Positions 1-8,258 of a DNA stretch of 27,235 nucleotides are shown piece by piece; positions within the stretch are counted from its first letter, which is position 1, and the number at the start of each line of letters is the position of its first letter. A program made the position numbers and the translations under genes. The DNA is taken from positions 1 to 27,235 of IMG/VR virus record IMGVR_UViG_3300010354_000504. One strand, written 5' to 3'. A model generated the notes under the pieces. The model had not been told where the DNA came from, made no database searches, and saw only the letters and a list, made by a program, of their open reading frames with translations. This stretch comes from a virus.

Positions 1-810
1 AACTCTACTATTAACGTCATCATATACAAAGTTGGAAGCACCATCAACTAATCCAGCATTATTATGAAACTGAATGTTTTGATATGTACCACCAGCACCT
101 GCCCTAATTGTACTTTGATTTACCCAAGATAATCCACCAAAATTATTTTTTGTTATAATTTGATTATTAGTTCCAGGTTGATTATTATAATCATAAATTG
201 TACCAGTAAGTCTCAAATCACCTTGAAGATGAAGTTCTTGTGTTGGATTTGTGGTTCCAATTCCAACAGAACCAATGCCAGTTGTAGTAATTACAGTTCC
301 ACCAGCACCCACATTAAGACTGTCTCCTGCAGATAAGAGACCTATAGAAGAATCAAACTTTAATTTTGATGATGTGGAAAATTCATTAGCAGTATTGAAT
401 AAAATTTCTTGATTATTTCCTGGAGCAAATACAGTAATATCAACGTCTGGTGCAGGTGAAAGATCTGGATTTAAATATCCCCTTGCAGTAATCGCTGCTC
501 CAATGATGTTAAGTTGAGTCGTACTACTTAACCCACCGACAAGATTTCCCTCATCAAAGACACTAATTGAACCAGGAATAATCCCACCTTGATTAGGAAT
601 CCAATATCTTTCGCCAGGTGGGGATCCATTAACAGAGACTATAATATATTGTTGCCCTGGAGGAACAGGTTTTGCTACTATAGAAGAAGGTCCAACTAAT
701 GGATCTCCAAGATTTGGTTCTGCGTTTTCAATAGATAAGTATCTATATCTATCTGATGGTAACTCAGACTTTGGTGTTAATTTAGAACGCCCAGAAATAT
801 ATTTTGGCAT
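1..810 (-). CDS. Fibre-like virion structural protein (3' end beyond window)
   Basis: The frame is open from an ATG at 810 down to position 1, giving 270 codons with no stop, so the C-terminus lies outside the window. The start is 2 nt after the stop of the upstream gene, as expected for a co-transcribed tail operon. The protein is rich in G, S, T, N and P. It carries a motif of the type VGIGTTNPTQELHLQG (about residues 175-190), which is common in trimeric tail-fibre and appendage proteins and also occurs in the 952-aa neighbour. No enzymatic motif is visible. The role as a fibre or baseplate appendage is inferred from position and composition; the exact T4 counterpart is unknown. Confidence 0.75.
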   Translation of the reverse strand, partial: MPKYISGRSKLTPKSELPSDRYRYLSIENAEPNLGDPLVGPSSIVAKPVPPGQQYIIVSVNGSPPGERYWIPNQGGIIPGSISVFDEGNLVGGLSSTTQLNIIGAAITARGYLNPDLSPAPDVDITVFAPGNNQEILFNTANEFSTSSKLKFDSSIGLLSAGDSLNVGAGGTVITTTGIGSVGIGTTNPTQELHLQGDLRLTGTIYDYNNQPGTNNQIITKNNFGGLSWVNQSTIRAGAGGTYQNIQFHNNAGLVDGASNFVYDDVNSRV

Positions 811-812
811 AA

Positions 813-1484
813 TTAGGTCGTGCTGTTTTCTAGAATACTGCAAATAAATTCCATTTGAAGCGGTCCCACTAGACCGCCACTAACATAAGTATGTGCGATT
901 CCAGTAACAGTTCCTGAGTTAGTCACAAAGGTTTTAGAAGTTCCAACATCTCCAATGATTGAATCTATTGTGAAAGATTGCTGTGGAGATGGGAAGATTG
1001 TAGTGGTAATTCCATAATTTCCAGAAGCACATGTGAATGCCAAACCGCTCATTGTGACTTCATCACCAGCGTTGAAGTTGTGGGGAACACTGGTGGTAAC
1101 TGTTGTAACTCCTGTAGTATTATCATATAGGCAAGTTGAAATCGCTACAATTCCCGATTGAGTTCCTTCAATCACAATAGAATCTGTAACGATAGCGGTT
1201 CTTTCCAATACCAATCTACCATCGATAATTACAAGAGAATCATTTGGTGGAATTTCAGCGTCTTTTATGAGTCTGTTATTTCTTGTATTTCCAAAAGTTC
1301 TTTGAGAAGTGCTCTTTCTTCGGTGTGTTAAAGTAACAGTTGGATATGTATTCACTCCAACATTTGCGACTTGAGCGTAAAGAACAATAGCAGAAACACC
1401 TGTAGGTGCTGTGTATACAGTTTGCTCTCCTGGAGCAACAGGAACGGCAATCGTTAAGAATTTATTTAGTGGGGCAACTGCCAT
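813..1484 (-). CDS. Virion structural protein, unknown function (223 aa)
   Basis: A 223-residue protein with Thr/Val/Gly-rich beta-strand pattern and no membrane segment or catalytic motif. It lies in the baseplate/fibre operon, 3 nt after the 952-aa fibre protein gene and 2 nt before the next structural gene. The middle part (roughly residues 120-185) has a pattern like 'TTVTTSVPHNFNAGDEVTMSG', seen in phage and cyanobacterial adhesin-like beta domains. I do not recognise a T4 counterpart. A small structural or fibre-associated role is inferred from context only. Confidence 0.7.
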   Translation of the reverse strand: MAVAPLNKFLTIAVPVAPGEQTVYTAPTGVSAIVLYAQVANVGVNTYPTVTLTHRRKSTSQRTFGNTRNNRLIKDAEIPPNDSLVIIDGRLVLERTAIVTDSIVIEGTQSGIVAISTCLYDNTTGVTTVTTSVPHNFNAGDEVTMSGLAFTCASGNYGITTTIFPSPQQSFTIDSIIGDVGTSKTFVTNSGTVTGIAHTYVSGGLVGPLQMEFICSILENSTT

Positions 1485-1487
1485 TTT

Positions 1488-4346
1488 TTACCTCAATGCA
1501 AGTATGAGTGGTGTAACTTCTGCTTGAATCGCTTTACTGAAATCTCTTCCTCTAATAGTAGCGGTAGGTTGATTAATTTGAAATCCTTCTCCAATATCAA
1601 AATTACCTTTTTGATCCGTACTTGTAAATGGAATTTGTGCTCCATCTAAAGCAACAATTTCATTTTCTTTAATAGGAACACCACCAGTAAATGGTGTCGC
1701 TATATTTATGTCAGTACCAGTACCAATATATTCAAATGAGTGTGAACTGGTAAGAATTCTGCTGATTCTTCTGAATGAGACTTCTTCTCCACCAAATAAC
1801 TCATATGGAATGAATTCAGTGAACGTAACTGTTGTAATTCCTGTAGAATTTTCTGTTGCTGAATCGACTGCATAATAAATTGGTCTTGTGATTACCTCTG
1901 CAGTTGCACTTCCACCATCAATAAAAACTTCAAGATTTTGCGTTGAAAGATAGTTTCTTCCACTATTTACAACATCAATTGCTGTAATTGCACCACTTAC
2001 TTCATCAATAGTTGGACTTAGTTCGGCGATAATGCCTTGTGGACCCTTTGGTTGTTGAGAATTATCAGAACTATCACGAATAATAACAGTTGGTGGAGAA
2101 GCAGGACTATATCCACTTCCTCCATTTGTGACTACTATTTCTTGAATATCGACCATAGGTTCTGAAATTATACCACTACCAACAGCATCTGGATAATTTT
2201 CCAAATCTATCTTGAAAAATAATGTTTGACCATCGTAAGGTCTTCTTGAGTTTCCTACATTTTCGAAAGTAACAATATCACTACCAGCATCAACACCAGT
2301 TTGACCTCTATTCGGAGGATAAGTACCTACGGTTCCTGTAAATTCTGTGGATCCAATTCCAACAGCATATAAACCATAATTACCAAAAGAAGAGTTTGAG
2401 TTTGTTAAGTCACAAGATCCACCACTATCACAATAAATTCCAATGTCACAGTTAATTGTAAAGATAGAAACTAACTGAGCGTAACCATTATTTGTAATTG
2501 AAACGCCAATGCCATTTTCATTGTATTGAGTAAATGAATCACAAACCATACACTTCAAATCATTACCTGGTGTAGAGGCAGTCGCATGATCGCCATTAAT
2601 TTTCATACCAATACTGCCAGTCATAAAGTTAGTGCAGTTTCTGATATATGGACTTCTCCATCTACCACTTGGTCCTTCAGTTGCTGGTCCTGGGGCAATA
2701 TATCCAGAAACAGCATAATCTGCAGGATTAGTTGAGGGGAATGCTACAGCACCACAACCCGGATGATTTACTAAAACACTAGTTCCGGCAAAGTTTATAT
2801 TTTCAATTAGACATCCTCTTCTAACATGAAAAACATCTTTAGTAACATTTAGTGGTCTAATGGTAACAAGTCTCAGATCTTGTCCTGTTACTGTAACATC
2901 AGTGCGAAGACCAATAGGATTATTTTCAGTATAAACACCGGGTCTAATAACGATCGTATCTCCAGGTTCTGCTACTGCCGCTGCACCACCTATAGTTGCT
3001 TTTGCATCTCCCTCAAGAAAACCAGTATTTGAGTCATTACCATCTTTTGTAACCCAAATTGTATTTTGTGTTTCAACTCCAGCAGGTCTCCAAGATACAC
3101 CAGTTCCTACAGAAGCAAGTCTATAATCAGTTTTTCCTACACCAGGTCCTGCAATTTCTCCATTAATATCAATTAGAGAAGAATTGAGTTCAATAGTATT
3201 ATTGAAAACTGCAGCACCATCAACATTTAAAGTTGCATCTAAGTCAGTAGCACCTTGTACATTTAAAGTATCTCTAAGTGTAGTAGCACCGTCAACGTCT
3301 AAAGTATTATTAAGTGTTGTAGCACCATCAACATTTAAAGTTGCATCTAAGTCAGTAGCACCTTGTACATTTAAAGTATCTCTAAGTGTAGTAGCACCAT
3401 CAACGTCTAGAGTGTTATTAAGTGTTGTAGCACCGTCAACGTCTAAAGTATTATTAAGTGTTGTGGCACCATCAACGTCTAATGTTGAATTTAAAGTAGT
3501 AGCGTCATCTACGTTTAATGTAGAATCAAAATCAACTGCTCCAGTTGCATGAACAGTTCCAGTTATGTCTAAAGTTTCTACTGGATTATTATTCTGTATA
3601 CCAACTTTAGTCATTCTATAGATATCATTACTTCCATTAAATCCCCATAAGTCTTGAGACTGTATATCAGCAATGAAAGTGGGATTACTTGGGTTTGGAA
3701 TTGGGATAATTGTATCAGTACCTATTCCAAAACTATTAATTTGTTTAAAGTTTAAAACAGTAAATGATTGTGCTATTCCTGCTGTTGGAATATATGTTCC
3801 TTCATCTTGTACATATATTCCTTCAGTAAAGTTTGGAGTTCCTGCTATCCAGCGAATTCCACTGGAATCCATATTTAAGTAATAACCATTTATTCCAGGA
3901 GAATTTACAGAATCATAAATAAATTCATCAATTTTAACACTTCCTGCTACATCAAGTTTTTGTTCTGGTTCTGTACTTCCAATTCCAACCTTTCCACTAA
4001 TTATTGCAGTTCCAACTACATCTAATTCTTTTTTTGGAATTGAAGTTCTAATACCAACTCTACTTGTTTCTGTATCTGCTCTTAAAGTTGTACCACCTAC
4101 ACCAACATCAAGTCTTTTTCTTGCTGTTATTATACTTGCACTAATATCCTTATTAAAATAAACATTTTCATAAAAATTAGATGATCCAAAAACTTCTAAA
4201 TATCCTTCTATCTTTACATTATTAAATTCTATGAGATTATTTTTTCTAAAATCATAATAAAGGGTTCCATAAATGTAAACATCTTTATAAAATTTTACAT
4301 CTTCATTAAAAAAAGTTTCTAAACCAAAATACTGATTGTTACTCAT
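1488..4346 (-). CDS. Large fibre-like structural protein with 12-residue repeats and beta-helix
   Basis: A 952-residue protein. The N-terminal ~170 residues contain motifs of the VGIG-(S/T)-x-E-P-x-x-x-L-D-V type found in fibre proteins. Residues 275-382 are nine tandem 12-residue units of the form N-T-L-D-V-D-G-A-T-T-L-x. Residues about 420-650 look like a right-handed beta-helix (pectate-lyase-like: a W-V-x-K-D-G-N-D segment followed by V-I-R-P-G-V-Y strands), often a host-surface-binding or depolymerase fold. The C-terminal part has a GGSGY module (about residue 745) also present in the gp5-like protein. The start overlaps the stop of the spike gene (ATGA). Likely a tail fibre or baseplate appendage. 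Enzyme activity cannot be inferred from sequence. Confidence 0.75.
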   Translation of the reverse strand: MSNNQYFGLETFFNEDVKFYKDVYIYGTLYYDFRKNNLIEFNNVKIEGYLEVFGSSNFYENVYFNKDISASIITARKRLDVGVGGTTLRADTETSRVGIRTSIPKKELDVVGTAIISGKVGIGSTEPEQKLDVAGSVKIDEFIYDSVNSPGINGYYLNMDSSGIRWIAGTPNFTEGIYVQDEGTYIPTAGIAQSFTVLNFKQINSFGIGTDTIIPIPNPSNPTFIADIQSQDLWGFNGSNDIYRMTKVGIQNNNPVETLDITGTVHATGAVDFDSTLNVDDATTLNSTLDVDGATTLNNTLDVDGATTLNNTLDVDGATTLRDTLNVQGATDLDATLNVDGATTLNNTLDVDGATTLRDTLNVQGATDLDATLNVDGAAVFNNTIELNSSLIDINGEIAGPGVGKTDYRLASVGTGVSWRPAGVETQNTIWVTKDGNDSNTGFLEGDAKATIGGAAAVAEPGDTIVIRPGVYTENNPIGLRTDVTVTGQDLRLVTIRPLNVTKDVFHVRRGCLIENINFAGTSVLVNHPGCGAVAFPSTNPADYAVSGYIAPGPATEGPSGRWRSPYIRNCTNFMTGSIGMKINGDHATASTPGNDLKCMVCDSFTQYNENGIGVSITNNGYAQLVSIFTINCDIGIYCDSGGSCDLTNSNSSFGNYGLYAVGIGSTEFTGTVGTYPPNRGQTGVDAGSDIVTFENVGNSRRPYDGQTLFFKIDLENYPDAVGSGIISEPMVDIQEIVVTNGGSGYSPASPPTVIIRDSSDNSQQPKGPQGIIAELSPTIDEVSGAITAIDVVNSGRNYLSTQNLEVFIDGGSATAEVITRPIYYAVDSATENSTGITTVTFTEFIPYELFGGEEVSFRRISRILTSSHSFEYIGTGTDINIATPFTGGVPIKENEIVALDGAQIPFTSTDQKGNFDIGEGFQINQPTATIRGRDFSKAIQAEVTPLILALR
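3201..3524 (-). repeat. Nine tandem 36-nt coding repeats
   Basis: Nine in-frame units of 36 nt encode the 12-residue repeats of the 952-aa fibre-like protein. Units 4-6 and 7-9 are a near-identical higher-order duplication of 108 nt; for example the plus-strand word agttgcatct recurs at 3231 and 3339. Recombination or slippage here would change fibre length without shifting frame. Confidence 0.85.
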
Positions 4347-4918
4347 AACACTGAATCAATAACTGTGCTGACTACATTTTTAACGATTCCACCAACAACT
4401 TTATCAATAAAGTCAATACCAACAAAACTTCCTTCAAAAATTCTTTTGGTAAAATCAATACCAAGCAAAGATGGCATGTTTCCACTGGTTCCTTTTATAT
4501 CTACCTTTTCACCATCAATTAGAATGCGCCCAGAACCACTTTTCATTATAACATTTCTACCTGCCTTAAAGTGAATATCTTCTTCTGATTCAACCATAAT
4601 ATTAGTTGCATACAAACGAATCATTCCATTTGCAGAAATAGAAACATTTCCATTGTTTCCAATAATGACTACATCTTCTCTTCCTTCCTCATTTTTAGAT
4701 CCTCCAGAAATCTGAATAGTATGGTCATTATAAACAGAAAATAAACCACCACTACTCAAACTAATTGAAGATTGATTATCTCCATTATCGGTTACACCAT
4801 AAATTTTATAAACATCAGTACCACTCAAACCCATCTGAGGATTTGCAGTGTCAATCCTAAAGTTTGGGTTGAAACTAATTAACTGCCTTTTGTAGATATT
4901 TTTGTTTCTTTCTGCCAT
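4343..4918 (-). CDS. Beta-helical spike-like protein (gp5 C-domain/VgrG type)
   Basis: A 191-residue protein. Residues about 60-140 show the alternating pattern of short strands typical of trimeric beta-helix spikes: I-S-L / I-R-L-Y-A / I-M-V-E-S / I-H-F-K-A-G-R-N / V-I-M-K-S-G-S-G / I-L-I-D-G-E-K-V-D-I. This resembles the C-terminal prism of T4 gp5 and VgrG. It directly follows the gp5 OB-domain gene (2-nt gap), so the T4 gp5 architecture appears to be split over separate genes here. The last ~45 residues are hydrophobic and may cap or anchor the spike. Function as the membrane-piercing needle is inferred. Confidence 0.6.
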   Translation of the reverse strand: MAERNKNIYKRQLISFNPNFRIDTANPQMGLSGTDVYKIYGVTDNGDNQSSISLSSGGLFSVYNDHTIQISGGSKNEEGREDVVIIGNNGNVSISANGMIRLYATNIMVESEEDIHFKAGRNVIMKSGSGRILIDGEKVDIKGTSGNMPSLLGIDFTKRIFEGSFVGIDFIDKVVGGIVKNVVSTVIDSVL

Positions 4919-4919
4919 T

Positions 4920-6920
4920 TTATGTTGGACAATCTATGGATACTTGAACTTCTTGTGAGAATAGATTTGCTGAAGTTGCATCTGGTGAAGCAGGTATATT
5001 TCCAGACTCCTTGAGAGCACCGGTGCTCTTGAGAGCACCTACAACAGGACGCAATATTGCACCAAACCCATTATCAGATTCTATACTAAGTTTTGGAAGA
5101 CTATTTACAATATTATTTAGAGGTGTAACTTGATAGATACGACCATCAACAATCTGATAATCGTATTCATTTCCAAGATCATCAGTGATAACAGTAGTAA
5201 GATCATCATATCCACTTCCACCCTCTTCTACTAATACTTTCAATACAGAGAATTCTGCAATGTTTCCGATTGAATAATTTTCTCCTTCAGAAACCATATA
5301 AATGGACTCAACTTCTCCATTTGAATTGATAATAGATCTTGCTACTGCACCGTATCCCTGATCATTATCATCTACAATTTCTATAAATGGTGGGAAGGTA
5401 TAACCAGATCCAGGATTTGTGAGTTGCACTCCAATAACACTTGCAGTCACATTTCCATCTGGATTAGTGACAAGATTTCCAAAAATTGGAATTGCTGTTG
5501 CACCAGATCCTCTTCCTCCAAAAATATTAATTACTGGAGGACTTGCAAATTGTAATGCACCAGTAAAACATTCAGTTAATGCTTCTACACCAGAATTAAT
5601 AGTATTTGTAATATCACGAATATTAGTGTAAGTACCAACTAGTGAAGTTGCTAATGTTGACACAGATCCAGATGGTCCCCCACCAACTGTCCACTCATTT
5701 ACAAGACCTTTATAATTATCTAAACTTTGATTACAAGCAAATGCTGCCCCAAATTCAGAAAGTATTCCAATTGCTTCACGCATTAAGTTACCAACATTAA
5801 AATCTGAGAAAAATTGAAGTATATTTTGAATTGCAGATAGTGGTCCTTCAAACAATCCCTCTAATATTCCAATAATTGAATTCAAAAGAGTGCCTGCAAA
5901 TTGATCTGCTGCACAACTCACAAAACGCTCCACATTTCCAATAGTTGAATCTAAAATATCATAAACTAAATCTTTCATAATTTCAATTGCTTCACCCACA
6001 ATACATCCAAACGCCTCTTCAAGTGCTTTCACAGGTAAAACCATTGCCTCTTGTGCTGCAACTCCAGCAAGGTGTGCTGCTACTGGATTTCCAGTTGCTG
6101 CTAATACTTTTGCATAAACTAATTTGTAAAGAAGATCTAACCCCTGTTTTAACAATCCAATCAAAATATCAATTAAATAGTTAAACATTCCGCCAATCAA
6201 ATCATTGCAGAGAGTAACAATTTTGTCTGCTGCTTGACGAATGACTTGTCTTATTCTTTCAATATCACCTTGAAGATTTCTTATCTTACGAAGAAGATTT
6301 TTTACAATCGATTGAATTTTATCAATTCTAGTATTCTTGGTAGTGTTTGCTAGAGGAATCTTATTTCCAATCGCAGAATTTTCTGAAAATACTTGATATC
6401 CTACTTTTTGAGATATTGCGTCTGCTTGCTCTTGTGTTGCGCTTACTGGAGATGGATTTGAATCTTGTCTTAGTTCATTTGTTTGATTGGTAGTAACTTT
6501 TGCTTTTTCTACTTTACTTGAATATCCAGTAAAAGGAACAAATGGTGACTGATAAGTTGTTGAAGGGACAGAAAAAGATCTACCGAATGTTGCTAAAATA
6601 ACTGGAATTTGAGCATTATCACCATCTAAAAAGAATCCCAAGACCGTATCGCCTGGTTGCAATTGCACTCCTGTAGAAACATTTGCAGCACCACTACCTG
6701 CCGTAGTTGGAATCAAACATTGTGCCCAAGGAAGATCCTCATTTGGAAGTTCTGCTTCACTATAAGGATGATAACCTAAGATTCTTACTTTAAATCTATT
6801 TCCCCAACCTTCTCCATCAACCTGCCCTCCCATAGCAGAAATTGGCGGAATCTGCCCAATCCACCAACGAAATCCATCTCTACCAATAAAATTACTTTTA
6901 AGAAGTGATTCGTCTATCAT
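4920..6920 (-). CDS. 5: Baseplate hub protein with gp5-type OB fold, no lysozyme domain
   Basis: A 666-residue protein. Residues about 12-120 match the N-terminal OB domain of T4 gp5: W-W-I-G near the start, R-F-K-V-R-I-L-G-Y-H-P, then L-P-W-A-Q-C, then G-D-T-V-L-G-F-F-L-D-G and P-V-I-L-A-T-F-G. T4 gp5 has a lysozyme domain after this; none is visible here. Residues about 190-420 are helical and hydrophobic. The C-terminal part (about 475-640) contains repeated G-S-G-Y beta modules. It lies after gp27 (3-nt gap), as expected for a gp27-gp5 hub. The gp5 assignment rests on the OB motif and synteny. Confidence 0.75.
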   Translation of the reverse strand: MIDESLLKSNFIGRDGFRWWIGQIPPISAMGGQVDGEGWGNRFKVRILGYHPYSEAELPNEDLPWAQCLIPTTAGSGAANVSTGVQLQPGDTVLGFFLDGDNAQIPVILATFGRSFSVPSTTYQSPFVPFTGYSSKVEKAKVTTNQTNELRQDSNPSPVSATQEQADAISQKVGYQVFSENSAIGNKIPLANTTKNTRIDKIQSIVKNLLRKIRNLQGDIERIRQVIRQAADKIVTLCNDLIGGMFNYLIDILIGLLKQGLDLLYKLVYAKVLAATGNPVAAHLAGVAAQEAMVLPVKALEEAFGCIVGEAIEIMKDLVYDILDSTIGNVERFVSCAADQFAGTLLNSIIGILEGLFEGPLSAIQNILQFFSDFNVGNLMREAIGILSEFGAAFACNQSLDNYKGLVNEWTVGGGPSGSVSTLATSLVGTYTNIRDITNTINSGVEALTECFTGALQFASPPVINIFGGRGSGATAIPIFGNLVTNPDGNVTASVIGVQLTNPGSGYTFPPFIEIVDDNDQGYGAVARSIINSNGEVESIYMVSEGENYSIGNIAEFSVLKVLVEEGGSGYDDLTTVITDDLGNEYDYQIVDGRIYQVTPLNNIVNSLPKLSIESDNGFGAILRPVVGALKSTGALKESGNIPASPDATSANLFSQEVQVSIDCPT

Positions 6921-6923
6921 TTA

Positions 6924-8258
6924 TTATGCCTTCTTATTGATTCCAAAAGTGTCTCTTACTAATTTCATAGAGGTATATGAATTATTTACATCAAAATGAT
7001 GACACAATTCCTTAATCATATATAGTCCACTAGTTTCAGTGTCATATTCTTTTGCATCTGATTGTGTAATCTTTGGAAATTGACACTCAATAATATCCCC
7101 TGCTCTCAGATTTGTATTTGATGGTACAATTACATTCAAAGATTGTGTGAATAAGATATTATATCTCATTAAAGATTGTGATTGATATAATGTCTGATCA
7201 GAATTAATCTCTGTTGAAACTGAAGGATCCATTGTTCCAACATCATATACTGCAGTGATGATTCTTGTTGGCACATCTCCAAGTGTTAAATCAGATCCTT
7301 CAGATAATGGCGGAAGTTTTATTTGACTACCTAAATTACTTGTCTTTCCAGAATAGTTTTCAAGTTTAAATGTACCTTCTTCTGGACTAGAGAATGAAAA
7401 GTCTAGTGGATTAAAAAACATTCTATGACTTGCATAAGTACCAAGTTTTAGTTTTTCAATTAAGTTCTGATTTTTTTCAACATGGTAATTTAAGATTTTA
7501 AAATCATTGTTTACTTTCATTTCTTTATCATCATATGAATCTTGCGATTGTGTATAGGTATATGTTGCCTTAGGTGTTTGTTCTAATAAACCATCAATTG
7601 ATCTAAATTGAAATCCATCTTGTGTTTGATAGAATAAAAATCCTGCGGTTCCACTTCCAGATTTTTCAGGAACTCCTTTCGATGCTAACCAAACTAATAT
7701 AGTAAAGGGTTTTCTTAAATTTCCAATAAATCCATATTTGTTGGAAGATTTATCAATCTTTCCTATTTTATTAGTCTTTAAGTAATCTCTTAAAATACTT
7801 TCTACAGAATCATTGATAGAATTATCAACTTTAAATTTTTTACCAACTCTTACGGTTTCGTTTGTAATTGCCTCTCTTGAAACTAAATGTAATATAAAAC
7901 TTTCCCTATTTGATTCTGCGATTACATCAGTAATACTAGACACATAAAAGTAATCTTCTACTCTTTTTGAAAAATCCAATCCAGGATTTGTTGAAGAGTT
8001 TCCTGCAATTTTTAAAGAAAGTCTTTCTCCACCTCTAAGAGGTAATCCATTATAAATTGATTGTTTATCCCCGTCTGGATTATTTTGTGGAGCAATCACA
8101 TTTCCATTATCAACTACTTTAATTTTTGCAGTAATTGTGGGAGAAAATACATCTTCATAATATTCAAAGAGAATTGCACCACCTATAAGACCAACAGATC
8201 TGGATCTATCATTTGATTCTAAAATTAATTCATCGTATAAGGACTTTTTAATTGACAT
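6924..8258 (-). CDS. 27: Baseplate hub protein, gp27-like
   Basis: A 444-residue protein (T4 gp27 is 391). It lies directly upstream of the gp5 OB-fold gene, the partner that gp27 trimers bind in T4. The strand-rich sequence includes F-E-Y-Y-E-D-V-F-S-P near residue 31 and a C-terminal L-V-R-D-T-F-G, which fits the gpD/gp27 hub fold. gp27 forms the ring joining the tube to the spike. The start codon overlaps the upstream stop (TAATG). The assignment is by length, position and fold pattern. Confidence 0.7.
   Translation of the reverse strand: MSIKKSLYDELILESNDRSRSVGLIGGAILFEYYEDVFSPTITAKIKVVDNGNVIAPQNNPDGDKQSIYNGLPLRGGERLSLKIAGNSSTNPGLDFSKRVEDYFYVSSITDVIAESNRESFILHLVSREAITNETVRVGKKFKVDNSINDSVESILRDYLKTNKIGKIDKSSNKYGFIGNLRKPFTILVWLASKGVPEKSGSGTAGFLFYQTQDGFQFRSIDGLLEQTPKATYTYTQSQDSYDDKEMKVNNDFKILNYHVEKNQNLIEKLKLGTYASHRMFFNPLDFSFSSPEEGTFKLENYSGKTSNLGSQIKLPPLSEGSDLTLGDVPTRIITAVYDVGTMDPSVSTEINSDQTLYQSQSLMRYNILFTQSLNVIVPSNTNLRAGDIIECQFPKITQSDAKEYDTETSGLYMIKELCHHFDVNNSYTSMKLVRDTFGINKKA

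Noticed and set aside
3201-3524. CRISPR-like tandem array
   Set aside because: The repeats are contiguous, in frame and encode a regular 12-residue protein repeat; there are no spacers.
3184-3552. Plus-strand ORF with V-V-A-P-S-T-S-K repeats
   Set aside because: It is the antisense reading of the 36-nt repeats in the fibre-like gene; it has no ribosome site or operon context.
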